From the IMG/VR virus record IMGVR_UViG_3300010389_003143, positions 16,059-80,058 of that record: DNA of 64,000 nt; one strand, 5' to 3'. The position numbers were made by a program, and so were the translations under genes. This DNA comes from a virus. How positions within the stretch are numbered: position 1 is the stretch's first letter; the number at the start of each line of letters is the position of its first letter. This document shows positions 8,232-16,233 of this stretch, piece after piece. The notes below the pieces were generated by a model. That model made no database searches and was not told the DNA's origin. It saw only the letters and a list, made by a program, of their open reading frames with translations.

Positions 8232-10313
8232 TTATTTTTGCTCTAACGTTTTTAGAATATTCTTGCACTTTGGATAAGCAGAGCATCCGAAAAACTTTCC
8301 GTACCTTCCTTTTCTCTCAAGCATTGTTCCCTTTTTGCACTTTGGACATTTATGCCCAGTATCCTTTGCGGGAGGCTTTTTGCTTTCTACCGGAATGCCG
8401 TCCTCACCTATGGCTGCGCTAAATTTGCAAACAGGATAAGCTTTGCATCCATAAAACTCTCCATTTCTGCCCTTTCTTTTAACTAAGATGTTCGAACACT
8501 TCGGACATTTATGGCCAGTTTCAACGCTTACTTTTGTAGATGACTTTCCATCTATAGACAGGGTTCCGTCGCAATTAGGCCAATCAGAGCAGCCGAGGAA
8601 GGCTCCATGCTTTGATATTTTCTTGACCATCTTTGATGAGCATTTGGGGCACTTATGATCGACGATAAAGGTGTCTGGCAAAGAAGACTGATTTGCAGTA
8701 TTTATTTGAGAATCTAAGTCGACGTTAAATGATGATAATGTTTTTTTATAATCCTTATTGCCTGCGGCAATGTCATCAAGATTTGATTCCATTTCCGATG
8801 TAAACTTCTTATCTACAATACGGGGAAAATAAGCCGAAAGATAATCAGAAACCATTATCCCAATATCTGTAGCAGATAAGGACTTTTTGACTCTAGATAT
8901 GTACTTACGATTAATTAGAGTATCCAGAATTGAAGCGTAAGTGCTCGGTCTGCCAACCCCCTCTTTTTCCAGCAGCTTGATAATTGATGCGTCAGAGAAT
9001 CGGTTGGGCGGTTTTGTGAAATTCTGCTGCCCAACAACGTCCTCCCACGGAACAGCATCTCCAACGCTCAAGGCAGGAAGGATTACGTCATCTTTTATTT
9101 CGCCATAAACCTTTAAGAATCCGTCAAAGACGAGTGTGCTACCGTTCTTCTTGAACCCATAGTCGGCTTTTCCGTTATACTCAAGCTTTAGAGAAACTTG
9201 ATCAAACTGAGCTGATGCCATCTGGCTTGCAGTAAATCTTGCATCAATTAACTTTAATAGCTTCTTTTCATCACTTGATACCGGATCAACGGGGGAATCG
9301 TAAGTTGGCCGAATGGCTTCGTGAGCGTCCTGCGCACCTCCACTTGGGCCATAGCTGATGGTTGATGGCGATAGATAATTTTTACCATACTTCTTTTCTA
9401 TCTTTTTCCTTAAGTCAGCGACCTTGGCTGGATCAGTTCTCGTACTATCAGTACGATGATAGGTAATCATACCCTGGCTGAATAGATTTTGCGCAACTGA
9501 CATCGTCTTTTTTGCGCCCCAGCCAAATGCATTCGACGCGGCTTGCTGCAGCGTAGAGGTGATGAAGGGAGGGTAGGGTTTTCTGGTCCTGCTCTTTGTT
9601 TGGTATTCGGAAACAATAAGATCTTTCTTTCCGGAAGTCATATCCTTTAGGATTTTATCTGCATCTGCCTTCGTCTTTGGAACATAGGAGTTTCCGTTTA
9701 GCGCAAAAAAGTCTGCGCAAAAGTCCTTCTTTGTTTTTACCTCGATTGTCCAATACTCTTCCGGCTTAAATGCACTTATTTCCTTTTCGCGATCTGATAT
9801 AATCTTAAGAGCTACTGACTGAACCCTTCCGGCGCTAGTGCCGCGAAGTCCTTTTGTCCACATTATTGGACTTACCTTAAAGCCAACGAGGCGATCCGTT
9901 ATTCTGCGGGCCTGCTGCGCATTATAAAGGTTGTCATCTAGCTTTCCAGGGTTTTTTAAGGCCTTCTTGACAGCGTCTTTGGTAATTGCATTGAACTTAA
10001 TGCGATGAATGTTTGTGCAAGTTTTTGGCAGGATGCTCGCAATGTGAAAAGCAATTGCCTCGCCCTCTCTATCTGGGTCAGTCGCAATATATATGGTGTC
10101 GTGCTTTTTCGCCTCTTCCTTGATCGAGCGGACAACATCTTTTTTATCAGAGTTAACCTTATAGGTGGCCTCAAATGACTCTACATTAATCCCAAGATTC
10201 TTTTTTGACAGATCCATTATATGGCCGACCGATGCCATAATAGTGTAGTTGGACCCCAGGATCTTACGCAGTTTTGATATCTTGTTTGGCGATTCGATTA
10301 GAACCAGCGGCAT
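8232..10313 (-). CDS. topA: DNA topoisomerase I (type IA)
   Basis: A 693-residue type IA topoisomerase, which relaxes negative supercoils by cutting one strand. The frame opens at 10376, but AGGAGA sits four bases before the ATG at 10311-10313 (MPLVLIESPNK), which starts exactly at the TOPRIM domain. The TOPRIM acidic motif is TDPDREGEA and the active-site tyrosine is in GMITYHRTDSTR. The C-terminus has three Cys4 zinc-finger repeats (CPKCSSKMVKK, CPKCSNILVKR, CPKCKKGTMLER, each closed by a C-x(4-5)-C such as GCSDWPNC). This is close to the full bacterial architecture rather than a reduced phage form. A terminator-like hairpin separates it from the upstream gene, so it may have its own promoter. 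Confidence 0.95.
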   Translation of the reverse strand: MPLVLIESPNKISKLRKILGSNYTIMASVGHIMDLSKKNLGINVESFEATYKVNSDKKDVVRSIKEEAKKHDTIYIATDPDREGEAIAFHIASILPKTCTNIHRIKFNAITKDAVKKALKNPGKLDDNLYNAQQARRITDRLVGFKVSPIMWTKGLRGTSAGRVQSVALKIISDREKEISAFKPEEYWTIEVKTKKDFCADFFALNGNSYVPKTKADADKILKDMTSGKKDLIVSEYQTKSRTRKPYPPFITSTLQQAASNAFGWGAKKTMSVAQNLFSQGMITYHRTDSTRTDPAKVADLRKKIEKKYGKNYLSPSTISYGPSGGAQDAHEAIRPTYDSPVDPVSSDEKKLLKLIDARFTASQMASAQFDQVSLKLEYNGKADYGFKKNGSTLVFDGFLKVYGEIKDDVILPALSVGDAVPWEDVVGQQNFTKPPNRFSDASIIKLLEKEGVGRPSTYASILDTLINRKYISRVKKSLSATDIGIMVSDYLSAYFPRIVDKKFTSEMESNLDDIAAGNKDYKKTLSSFNVDLDSQINTANQSSLPDTFIVDHKCPKCSSKMVKKISKHGAFLGCSDWPNCDGTLSIDGKSSTKVSVETGHKCPKCSNILVKRKGRNGEFYGCKAYPVCKFSAAIGEDGIPVESKKPPAKDTGHKCPKCKKGTMLERKGRYGKFFGCSAYPKCKNILKTLEQK

Positions 10314-10327
10314 GTTGTCTCCTATCG

Positions 10328-10381
10328 AAAAAAATAATAGCCATGGCCCTTGGCTTTGACAACCTTTTTTGACCATGGCTA
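10328..10381 (-). terminator. Rho-independent terminator-like hairpin before topA
   Basis: On the minus strand 9-bp perfect arms TAGCCATGG and CCATGGCTA (plus-strand 10373-10381 and 10338-10346) enclose 26 bases, followed by TTA and seven T residues. It would stop transcription coming from the gene at 10408-10602 shortly before topA. The arms are unusually far apart for a terminator, so an attenuator or protein-binding site is also possible. Confidence 0.5.
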
Positions 10382-10407
10382 AATTTTATTGCGCTTAAAT
10401 AAGCCCG

Positions 10408-10602
10408 TTAATCATCATCCTCTATGATCGATAAGAGTGTATCTCGATCCTTTGGATCGACAAATGGAATGGCCTCCCTCATCGTCATAAAGAAATTGCT
10501 ATTATTAAAATATTTTAACAAGATATATTCGACGAACATTTTTGACTCTATATCTTGTTGCTTTTGGCATTGTGCTATAACATCTATAAAAGTAAGGTTC
10601 AT
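10408..10602 (-). CDS. Small hypothetical protein, 64 aa
   Basis: Begins MNLTFIDVIAQCQKQQ and ends SIIEDDD. AGGAGGG lies five bases before the ATG, one of the strongest ribosome binding sites in the window. The protein is predicted helical with EYILLKYFNNSNFF and AIPFVDPKDRDTLL. No family recognised. It has its own upstream hairpin and a promoter-like motif, and a terminator-like hairpin after it, so it looks like a single-gene unit. Confidence 0.6.
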   Translation of the reverse strand: MNLTFIDVIAQCQKQQDIESKMFVEYILLKYFNNSNFFMTMREAIPFVDPKDRDTLLSIIEDDD

Positions 10603-10611
10603 ATAGCCCTC

Positions 10612-10630
10612 CTATGAGGTTTACCCCTCA
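10612..10630 (-). promoter_or_regulatory. Hairpin directly before the ribosome binding site of the 64-aa gene
   Basis: On the minus strand the arms TGAGG and CCTCA enclose GGTAAA and overlap the start of the AGGAGGG ribosome binding site. A hairpin at this position can protect the leader or modulate initiation. Short, so it could be chance. Confidence 0.3.
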
Positions 10631-10641
10631 ATGTAATGCAC

Positions 10642-10650
10642 AAATATTAG
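10642..10650 (-). promoter_or_regulatory. Promoter-like motif CTAATATTT, copy 1
   Basis: Minus-strand GCTAATATTTG, 40 bases before the start of the 64-aa gene. The same 9-mer occurs at 19033, 22356, 25070 and 62019, in each case shortly upstream of a gene and in its reading direction. Inferred phage promoter element. Confidence 0.4.
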
Positions 10651-10672
10651 CCGCACTCTTTAATGTGCCGTT

Positions 10673-11185
10673 TTAATCAGTGCTTCCAAAGCCGCCATCT
10701 CCCCGATCTGTGTCGGAAGTTTCTTCTAGTACAAAGTCGCAATTATTTCTTTTTCTCAAGATAGCCTGGAACATCTTTGGTTTTTCTCTGAGAATGAGAT
10801 TGGCAACGGCCGTCATTGTTTGGGGTCGAGAACCAAAAATGCTGACCAAGCCTCCAGCATAGCTGTCTGAAGGAGAGCCAAAGCCTTCATGCTTGTGATG
10901 AACTCTTACAGGAACCAAGATTTCTCCTCGGTAATGCTCATCGATTACCCCGATTGAATTAGCCATAGATAAGGGGAGCTTTGATATAGAGCTTCTTGGA
11001 ACTACTTCAAAATAATAACCCTTAGGCGGCTCAAGGGATAGCCCGGTTCTAAAGAATATTACATCGCCACTCATCTTGTGGACATCGATGAATGTTAAGT
11101 CGTAGCCCGTATCTGACTCATGAGCCCTGGCGGGCACTTGGGCTCTTTCATCTAGCAGCTCTACCTTAGTCTTTAGTTTTGGCAT
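10673..11185 (-). CDS. dut: dUTPase (deoxyuridine triphosphatase)
   Basis: A 170-residue trimeric-type dUTPase, which converts dUTP to dUMP, keeping uracil out of DNA and feeding thymidylate synthesis by ThyX at 49735. Motifs in order: HESDTGYDL at 22-30 (motif 1), VPRSSISK at 62-69 (motif 2, catalytic serine region), GVIDEHYRGE at 79-88 (motif 3), and the glycine-rich C-terminal arm DRGDGGFGSTD at 160-170 (motif 5). The middle (about 95-115) carries a small insertion, PSDSYAGGLVSIF. AGAAAGGAAA precedes the ATG. Confidence 0.92.
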   Translation of the reverse strand: MPKLKTKVELLDERAQVPARAHESDTGYDLTFIDVHKMSGDVIFFRTGLSLEPPKGYYFEVVPRSSISKLPLSMANSIGVIDEHYRGEILVPVRVHHKHEGFGSPSDSYAGGLVSIFGSRPQTMTAVANLILREKPKMFQAILRKRNNCDFVLEETSDTDRGDGGFGSTD

Positions 11186-11233
11186 TTATTTTCCTTTCTA
11201 CGAATAATTATGGTTTAAACAGAGGTTGGCAAA

Positions 11234-11452
11234 TTGAGTAATCAAAAACATTTTATAGACCTATCACTAAATATAATCTTTGAAAGCTCGGGCGCAAGAA
11301 AAGATGCACTAATCGCTAAAATTAACGAGTGTATCGAAATGATGCTAGAAGAAGAAGTTTCGATATCTTTCAGCTCATCTGTTAGCTCATTCTCAGAAGA
11401 TCAAGTTTATTCGATGTACTCTTCTGCCGTACCAGAAGAAGGCTATAATTAA
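11234..11452 (+). CDS. Small acidic hypothetical protein, 72 aa
   Basis: Predicted start is the TTG at 11234, eight bases after AGAGG. The protein begins MSNQKHFIDLSLNIIF, then a helix (DALIAKINECIEMMLEEE) and a serine-rich acidic tail. No family recognised. Its stop overlaps the convergent stop of the metallopeptidase gene. A TTG start and short length make this less certain than its neighbours. Confidence 0.4.
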   Translation: MSNQKHFIDLSLNIIFESSGARKDALIAKINECIEMMLEEEVSISFSSSVSSFSEDQVYSMYSSAVPEEGYN

Positions 11453-11856
11453 CCTTCCGTAGCCCATACCATATACTTGTGGATAGCTCTGGCAACATCT
11501 TTGTTCCATTTCTCTTTGTTAATTTCTATCCCGAGTCTTTTGGCAAGACTTAGTCCGCGCTTCCAGGCTTCGACTTCCTCTATTACAGTAAAAGTCTTAT
11601 GTATTTTTGATTTCTCGGAATAACGGTCAAGAACTTCGTCTACATTCACGACAGAATCTGATTCGCCAATCAACAGGTGCCCCGCCTCATGAAGCATGAT
11701 GTGTACTTGCGTTTCTTTTGTTCTAGTTGAATTTATTGAAACAAATTTTGAAACTCTATCTATTGCATCTAATCCTTGGCGATCAATTTCTACGCAATAG
11801 CCTCTTTTTTGAAACCAATAAGCCAAAGAATTTATTGAGTCTTCGTGGCTTGACAA
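11449..11856 (-). CDS. HExxH zinc metallopeptidase
   Basis: A short metallopeptidase with LHEAGHLL: His56, Glu57 and His60 form the zinc-binding, catalytic HEAGH motif; a later EEVEAW could supply the third ligand. The annotated start is a TTG. The frame stays open upstream through about 15 more codons that read as a hydrophobic signal-like segment (ILNLVLILCGVTLSS), with no ATG and only ATT or TTG as candidate starts. If a non-AUG start is used, the protein would be exported. Similar small HEAGH proteins occur in aquatic phages; the substrate is unknown. Confidence 0.65.
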   Translation of the reverse strand: MSSHEDSINSLAYWFQKRGYCVEIDRQGLDAIDRVSKFVSINSTRTKETQVHIMLHEAGHLLIGESDSVVNVDEVLDRYSEKSKIHKTFTVIEEVEAWKRGLSLAKRLGIEINKEKWNKDVARAIHKYMVWATEG

Positions 11857-11904
11857 AGTGACCCCGCATAATATAAGTACTAAATTTAAAATATTTTTAA
11901 ATTT

Positions 11905-14900
11905 TTATTCTATGGGCCTGCCGTCAGAGAAGGCTGTACCCTCAATATCAACGCCAAGAATAATAACGGCCTGAGATGGAGCCCCCTGATTTGTTATGAT
12001 TCCCCTAAAGTAAACTACATCACCTTCGTAGTAATTATCAATAGGAATCGGCCCGAATGTAAGCTTTCTCGTTCGGTTATCATTGCCGCCACCCTGGGCT
12101 ATTATATCCCCGATATTGCTTGCATTTTGAGTTTGCGAAAATGGAGTTCCCGTATTTATAAGCTCCGTACTTGCGTAGGTACGCGCAATAGGCGCTATTC
12201 CTCCTGCTGGGTCTGCGACCAAAATACCGGTAACTTCCTTTGCGATGGCGTCGACCATAAATTCGCATGGTGCCGTCACCGCAGATGTTCCGCCGCCACC
12301 TCCTGATGCTTCTTTTGTGTAATAATATATGCTAACAAATAGGGGATATGCCGTACAGATTCCATTAGGGATAATGATCTGTGTATCGACGAATTTGGTT
12401 GTATTATCTAGGTCTGAGTTTTGAATTACATGCGTCCACGAGCCTGCGCCGGTACCAACTAAGGTTGTTGAGTTTGTTACAGATCCGCTCTCACTGAAAA
12501 CATTCCCAACGGCTGATACGCTTCTCGTCCACTGTGCAAGCCCAAAAACGCTCCGGTACCCATTATCATTTAGGTTGGTCGAGGTACTTATAAGTTTTAT
12601 CTGCTCAAACGTGGGCAAAGTAGTAACTGCAGTTACAATCCTTACTCTAGCCCATCTTCCGACGACGCCGTTAATCGTTGTTGAGGGCCATGCGGTGCCG
12701 TCGATCCCCATGATTATATTTTCTTCGCTCGATCCTCTTATAAAAACAGAGCTACTGTATCTGTAATTTTCCATCTTACTCAAAGCTTCAACAGAAACTT
12801 CAGTCCAGGTATTTGCTGCCGTCTGTATTTCAAATACATATTCTCCGCCCACCCCCGCAACATCTTGAGCTATTTCATATCCAAAGTACTTTAGATAATT
12901 GCCGGAAACATCCTGCCTTGACACGGTCCAAAGAATTGAGTGTCCTGCCGTGGACCCCTGGAATGTTGCGGTACTGCCCGATGTGCTAGATAGGGCTATG
13001 GTTTCGTCCACGAAATTCGCACCATTGCTAACAGGGCTTGCTGTATTATCCGTAGTAAGGAAGGTGGCCCCAAGGTTATACGGTCTTCCCGTACCGCTCC
13101 AGAAGTTTGATCCAAGCTCCGGGAAGCCTGCAACCAAATCTCCGCCGAGCAGGATAGACGCAGCTCTATTTGTTGCGGTTTCTTCTTGAAGATAATTTAA
13201 AGCAAAGTCAGAGGCAAGCGCTGCAAATGGAAAGTTGAATTTAGATTGCAAAGCAGCAGTAGACTGGACCGCAGTTCTTGTGCCAGCTGCGTTGAATCCG
13301 TCACAGCCTGGATTAATTACGAAATCAAAGAATTGGTCCTGCACCTTTCCTGCGTACAGCCCAATAAAAGCGCCATCGCAATTTATTCTTACTGCGTTTT
13401 CTAAGTTGAAAAAGTTGACTCCATACACAAGTATCGTTGGAGCCAAAGTATTGAGGGTCGGAGAGTTCGTTGCATCCGCGTCTAAACCGTAAACAACGTT
13501 TGAATTTCCAACGTTCATGTCGGCAAGCTGAAGTCTTCCCGAGTCGAAACCTCTCGCCGCCGCATTAATAGAGCCGGCCGATGGTGGAAAATGCAAGCTT
13601 TCCAAAGCTATGGTTCCACCGTCTGATTGCATCCCCGCATCAAAGCCGCCCAAGTCCCATCGTATTTCTGCTCCGATTATCTTTCCTGGACCGTCCTTGT
13701 AAATGCCTCTTGCAGCCCCTGATACGCCATCTCCAAGGAATCTTAGATTGTAAATTCCTCCGGTATCTGTTGCGGCAACTCCAGTAAAGCTTATTCCATC
13801 ATGGGCGGCAGTTGCAAGCTGAATAGTTAAATCTGTTATTGTAACATCAGTGGCGATAGTAAATACATCAGATGTTGCCGCAGTGCTTCCGACCGTAACC
13901 GTCTGCCAAGAGCCCTCCCCTCTAACGGTACGGTTTGCCGGAACTGTAATTCCCCATTCTGCATAAGTTCCGGGGCGGATCATGATTGTATCGCCAGCTG
14001 CTGAGGCAGAAATTGCAGCCGCAATGGTTAAGAACGGCTTGTCAGTTCTGTAGGCAGCGCCTGTTCCGTCATCTCCTTCAACTGCGTCGACATAAACCAC
14101 TCCGTTAACTTGGTTAATAGCAACGAAGCCATCGTCAACAAACCTTTTTGTGACTAGAGACTCGTCTATAAAAGTTGAGCTGTAGTCTGCCGCATATTTC
14201 AGACCCTCTCCGACGGCGGAGTCTGTTATTATGGCGCTAGTTGTAAAATCTAGTCCAAAAGTATCTGATGATACACTTATGCCGTCAGCTGATATGGCTA
14301 TATTTCCGGAGCCAGCGCCAGCATTTGATGCAGAGATTGTCAAAGTTTTGTTTGCAGCGTCATTAGCCTGCATATCGATAAGGAAGGTATCTCTTCCTTG
14401 TGCCGTAACTGTGCCTGAGCTGAAGACGGAAAAAGAGCTTACTTCTGTTGTGCTCCCTATTGTTACAAAATCACTTCCCTGAATATTTAGTCCGCCACTG
14501 TTTAGTGCAAAGCCGATATTTGTAGAGCCTGCAGTTACAATTATATTTCCAAGGTCATAGGCGGTCTGAAGACTTCTGGCTACGGTGGTAGCGTTTGCCA
14601 ATGAAGCTGGAACTACGGCCAGGCTGGTGCTAACTCCCGCATTAACCTCAGCCTGAGTAGCTATCTCAATAAGCCCCTGACCAGATGTGCTTGCAGAATT
14701 TATATCTAGCCTTAAATCTTCATCAGCTCCATCATTAATCTCGGTAAATGCAACTCCGGCTGTGGCCGTAATAATCTTGTCGAATAAATATCCTGCCGTA
14801 GTATCATTTGCAGATACTTTTACTTGCTCACCAGATGAGGCAGCCCACTGCGGGTCAGCTCCTGCGCCCTGCGTTTGGAGAAATTGTCCAGAAGTTCCGG

Positions 14901-15255
14901 CAGGAAGGCGATTCCAATTAGAACCATCGAAATAAATGACATCGCCCTGTACACCTGTTATTTCTGCTGCAGCACCAAGGTTGTCGAATATAGCAATGCT
15001 GCCAGCTGTGCCAGTATGAGCGCTAACCGTCCAGCCCAAATTGGTCAGAGAGGCGTGATTTAGAGTGCCTCCAGCAGCAGCAAGAGCCCATACGGTCCCT
15101 CCTTGACCTATATAAAGGTTGCCAAGTGCATCTAAAAACAAGCTTCCAGCATTTGCGGAGATGATCCCATTCGGATTGCCGCTGCCAGTTAATATTTCGG
15201 TTGAATTGCTATTGTTATCTAGCGTTACTTTGTTTATGCTGAAGTTTGTTGCCAT
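11905..15255 (-). CDS. Large tail-fibre/tailspike-like protein with a beta-helix region
   Basis: At 1116 residues this is the largest fibre protein here. The N-terminal part has a module with NPNGIISANAGSLFLD and NLYIGQGGTVW, also found in the 17825-18850 protein. Around residues 380-480 there is a YVDAVEGDDGTG, RTDKPFLTIAAAI and DTIMIRPGTYAEW sequence, the hallmark of right-handed beta-helix (pectate-lyase-like) proteins, followed by VTITDLTIQL coils. Such regions often bind or cut polysaccharides. The C-terminus is beta-rich with no obvious catalytic residues. Composition is rich in Thr, Ala, Gly and Ser. Probably a host-recognition fibre or spike. Confidence 0.75.
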   Translation of the reverse strand: MATNFSINKVTLDNNSNSTEILTGSGNPNGIISANAGSLFLDALGNLYIGQGGTVWALAAAGGTLNHASLTNLGWTVSAHTGTAGSIAIFDNLGAAAEITGVQGDVIYFDGSNWNRLPAGTSGQFLQTQGAGADPQWAASSGEQVKVSANDTTAGYLFDKIITATAGVAFTEINDGADEDLRLDINSASTSGQGLIEIATQAEVNAGVSTSLAVVPASLANATTVARSLQTAYDLGNIIVTAGSTNIGFALNSGGLNIQGSDFVTIGSTTEVSSFSVFSSGTVTAQGRDTFLIDMQANDAANKTLTISASNAGAGSGNIAISADGISVSSDTFGLDFTTSAIITDSAVGEGLKYAADYSSTFIDESLVTKRFVDDGFVAINQVNGVVYVDAVEGDDGTGAAYRTDKPFLTIAAAISASAAGDTIMIRPGTYAEWGITVPANRTVRGEGSWQTVTVGSTAATSDVFTIATDVTITDLTIQLATAAHDGISFTGVAATDTGGIYNLRFLGDGVSGAARGIYKDGPGKIIGAEIRWDLGGFDAGMQSDGGTIALESLHFPPSAGSINAAARGFDSGRLQLADMNVGNSNVVYGLDADATNSPTLNTLAPTILVYGVNFFNLENAVRINCDGAFIGLYAGKVQDQFFDFVINPGCDGFNAAGTRTAVQSTAALQSKFNFPFAALASDFALNYLQEETATNRAASILLGGDLVAGFPELGSNFWSGTGRPYNLGATFLTTDNTASPVSNGANFVDETIALSSTSGSTATFQGSTAGHSILWTVSRQDVSGNYLKYFGYEIAQDVAGVGGEYVFEIQTAANTWTEVSVEALSKMENYRYSSSVFIRGSSEENIIMGIDGTAWPSTTINGVVGRWARVRIVTAVTTLPTFEQIKLISTSTNLNDNGYRSVFGLAQWTRSVSAVGNVFSESGSVTNSTTLVGTGAGSWTHVIQNSDLDNTTKFVDTQIIIPNGICTAYPLFVSIYYYTKEASGGGGGTSAVTAPCEFMVDAIAKEVTGILVADPAGGIAPIARTYASTELINTGTPFSQTQNASNIGDIIAQGGGNDNRTRKLTFGPIPIDNYYEGDVVYFRGIITNQGAPSQAVIILGVDIEGTAFSDGRPIE

Positions 15256-15344
15256 AATCTAAACTTAAAAAATAATAGTTTTATTTTTCTCCAAAAAGAT
15301 GATTGGGCAAAAAACAAATTGCTTTTTGCATCATGCAAATAAAC

Positions 15345-16214
15345 CTAAATTCTTCTTAGAGCACGACCGGCAAATACAGAGCTTGTAGGAGTACCGGTCT
15401 CAGCCCAAATCAAAACAAGCATGTGCTGGCCAGAAACCGGAGCCCTTATCGCAAAGGAAGCTGGAAGCGATGCGAGATAAGTTGATGCATCCAAACTTAC
15501 GGTATAATTATCGACCGTAGCAACCCCGCCAGTTATGCTTTCTGCAAGAAGAAAATTCCAGTCCTGTGGGCTGGCCGCATAAGTTCCGGGGCTGGCTAAC
15601 AGGGAATAAAGAACTTGGGCCCTAATCTCCGTTATCGGTCCTGTCCCAAGGTTTGATACAGTAAAAGAAAAATCTATCTCTCTAAAATCTGAAACGGATA
15701 TAGAGTCTGTCTCCACCTTTGACCCGCTAGTGCCAAAAGCTGTTGGCGTTTGAATGGTGGTCGGAGATGTATCTGAAGTCATTGGTGTTAGCTCCTCTAA
15801 ATTAAGTGGAAAAGTTAAAACTAATAATGATGTGGCCGAAAGAGCGACCCCAACAAAGTAAGCATCCGTGCTAGGCTGGGTTGAGGCCAGTGTGTTCCCG
15901 GTTGTTCCAACATCTGATAGCCAGTACTTTGCGCCACGAGTCAAGCCGGATAGTCCGGTTACGATACCTCCAGAATGACATACAATGCAGTTTGTGGTAT
16001 CTACAACTTCGGATACCACACCAATCGGGGGATTAGAGGATGCGGTGCTCGACGCCGAAATAACAACCTTATCATCTACTGAGCCGTCCTGATAAACAAC
16101 ATCCCCAACCCCAACTGCGCTAGCATCATTGGTGTAAGAGTGGAGGTTATCCTCTAATGATTTTACGGTTGTTACCCCAGCGGTTAAGCCAAGTACTTTA
16201 TCCTCTCCTGACAT
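15345..16214 (-). CDS. Tail-fibre/appendage protein, 289 aa
   Basis: Begins MSGEDKVLGLTAGVTTVKS. The N-terminal domain (to about 145) has YQDGSVDDKVVISAS and a YWLSDVGTTGNTL, then YFVGVALSATSLLV pattern that resembles the C-terminal domains of the two following fibre proteins. The second half is a separate beta-sandwich-like domain (VETDSISVSDFREIDFSF). Placed third in a run of four fibre-type genes; probably a component of the same appendage. ACTCCTAA before the start reads AGGAGT on the coding strand. Confidence 0.65.
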   Translation of the reverse strand: MSGEDKVLGLTAGVTTVKSLEDNLHSYTNDASAVGVGDVVYQDGSVDDKVVISASSTASSNPPIGVVSEVVDTTNCIVCHSGGIVTGLSGLTRGAKYWLSDVGTTGNTLASTQPSTDAYFVGVALSATSLLVLTFPLNLEELTPMTSDTSPTTIQTPTAFGTSGSKVETDSISVSDFREIDFSFTVSNLGTGPITEIRAQVLYSLLASPGTYAASPQDWNFLLAESITGGVATVDNYTVSLDASTYLASLPASFAIRAPVSGQHMLVLIWAETGTPTSSVFAGRALRRI

Positions 16215-16233
16215 TTTTAGGACTCCTAAATAA

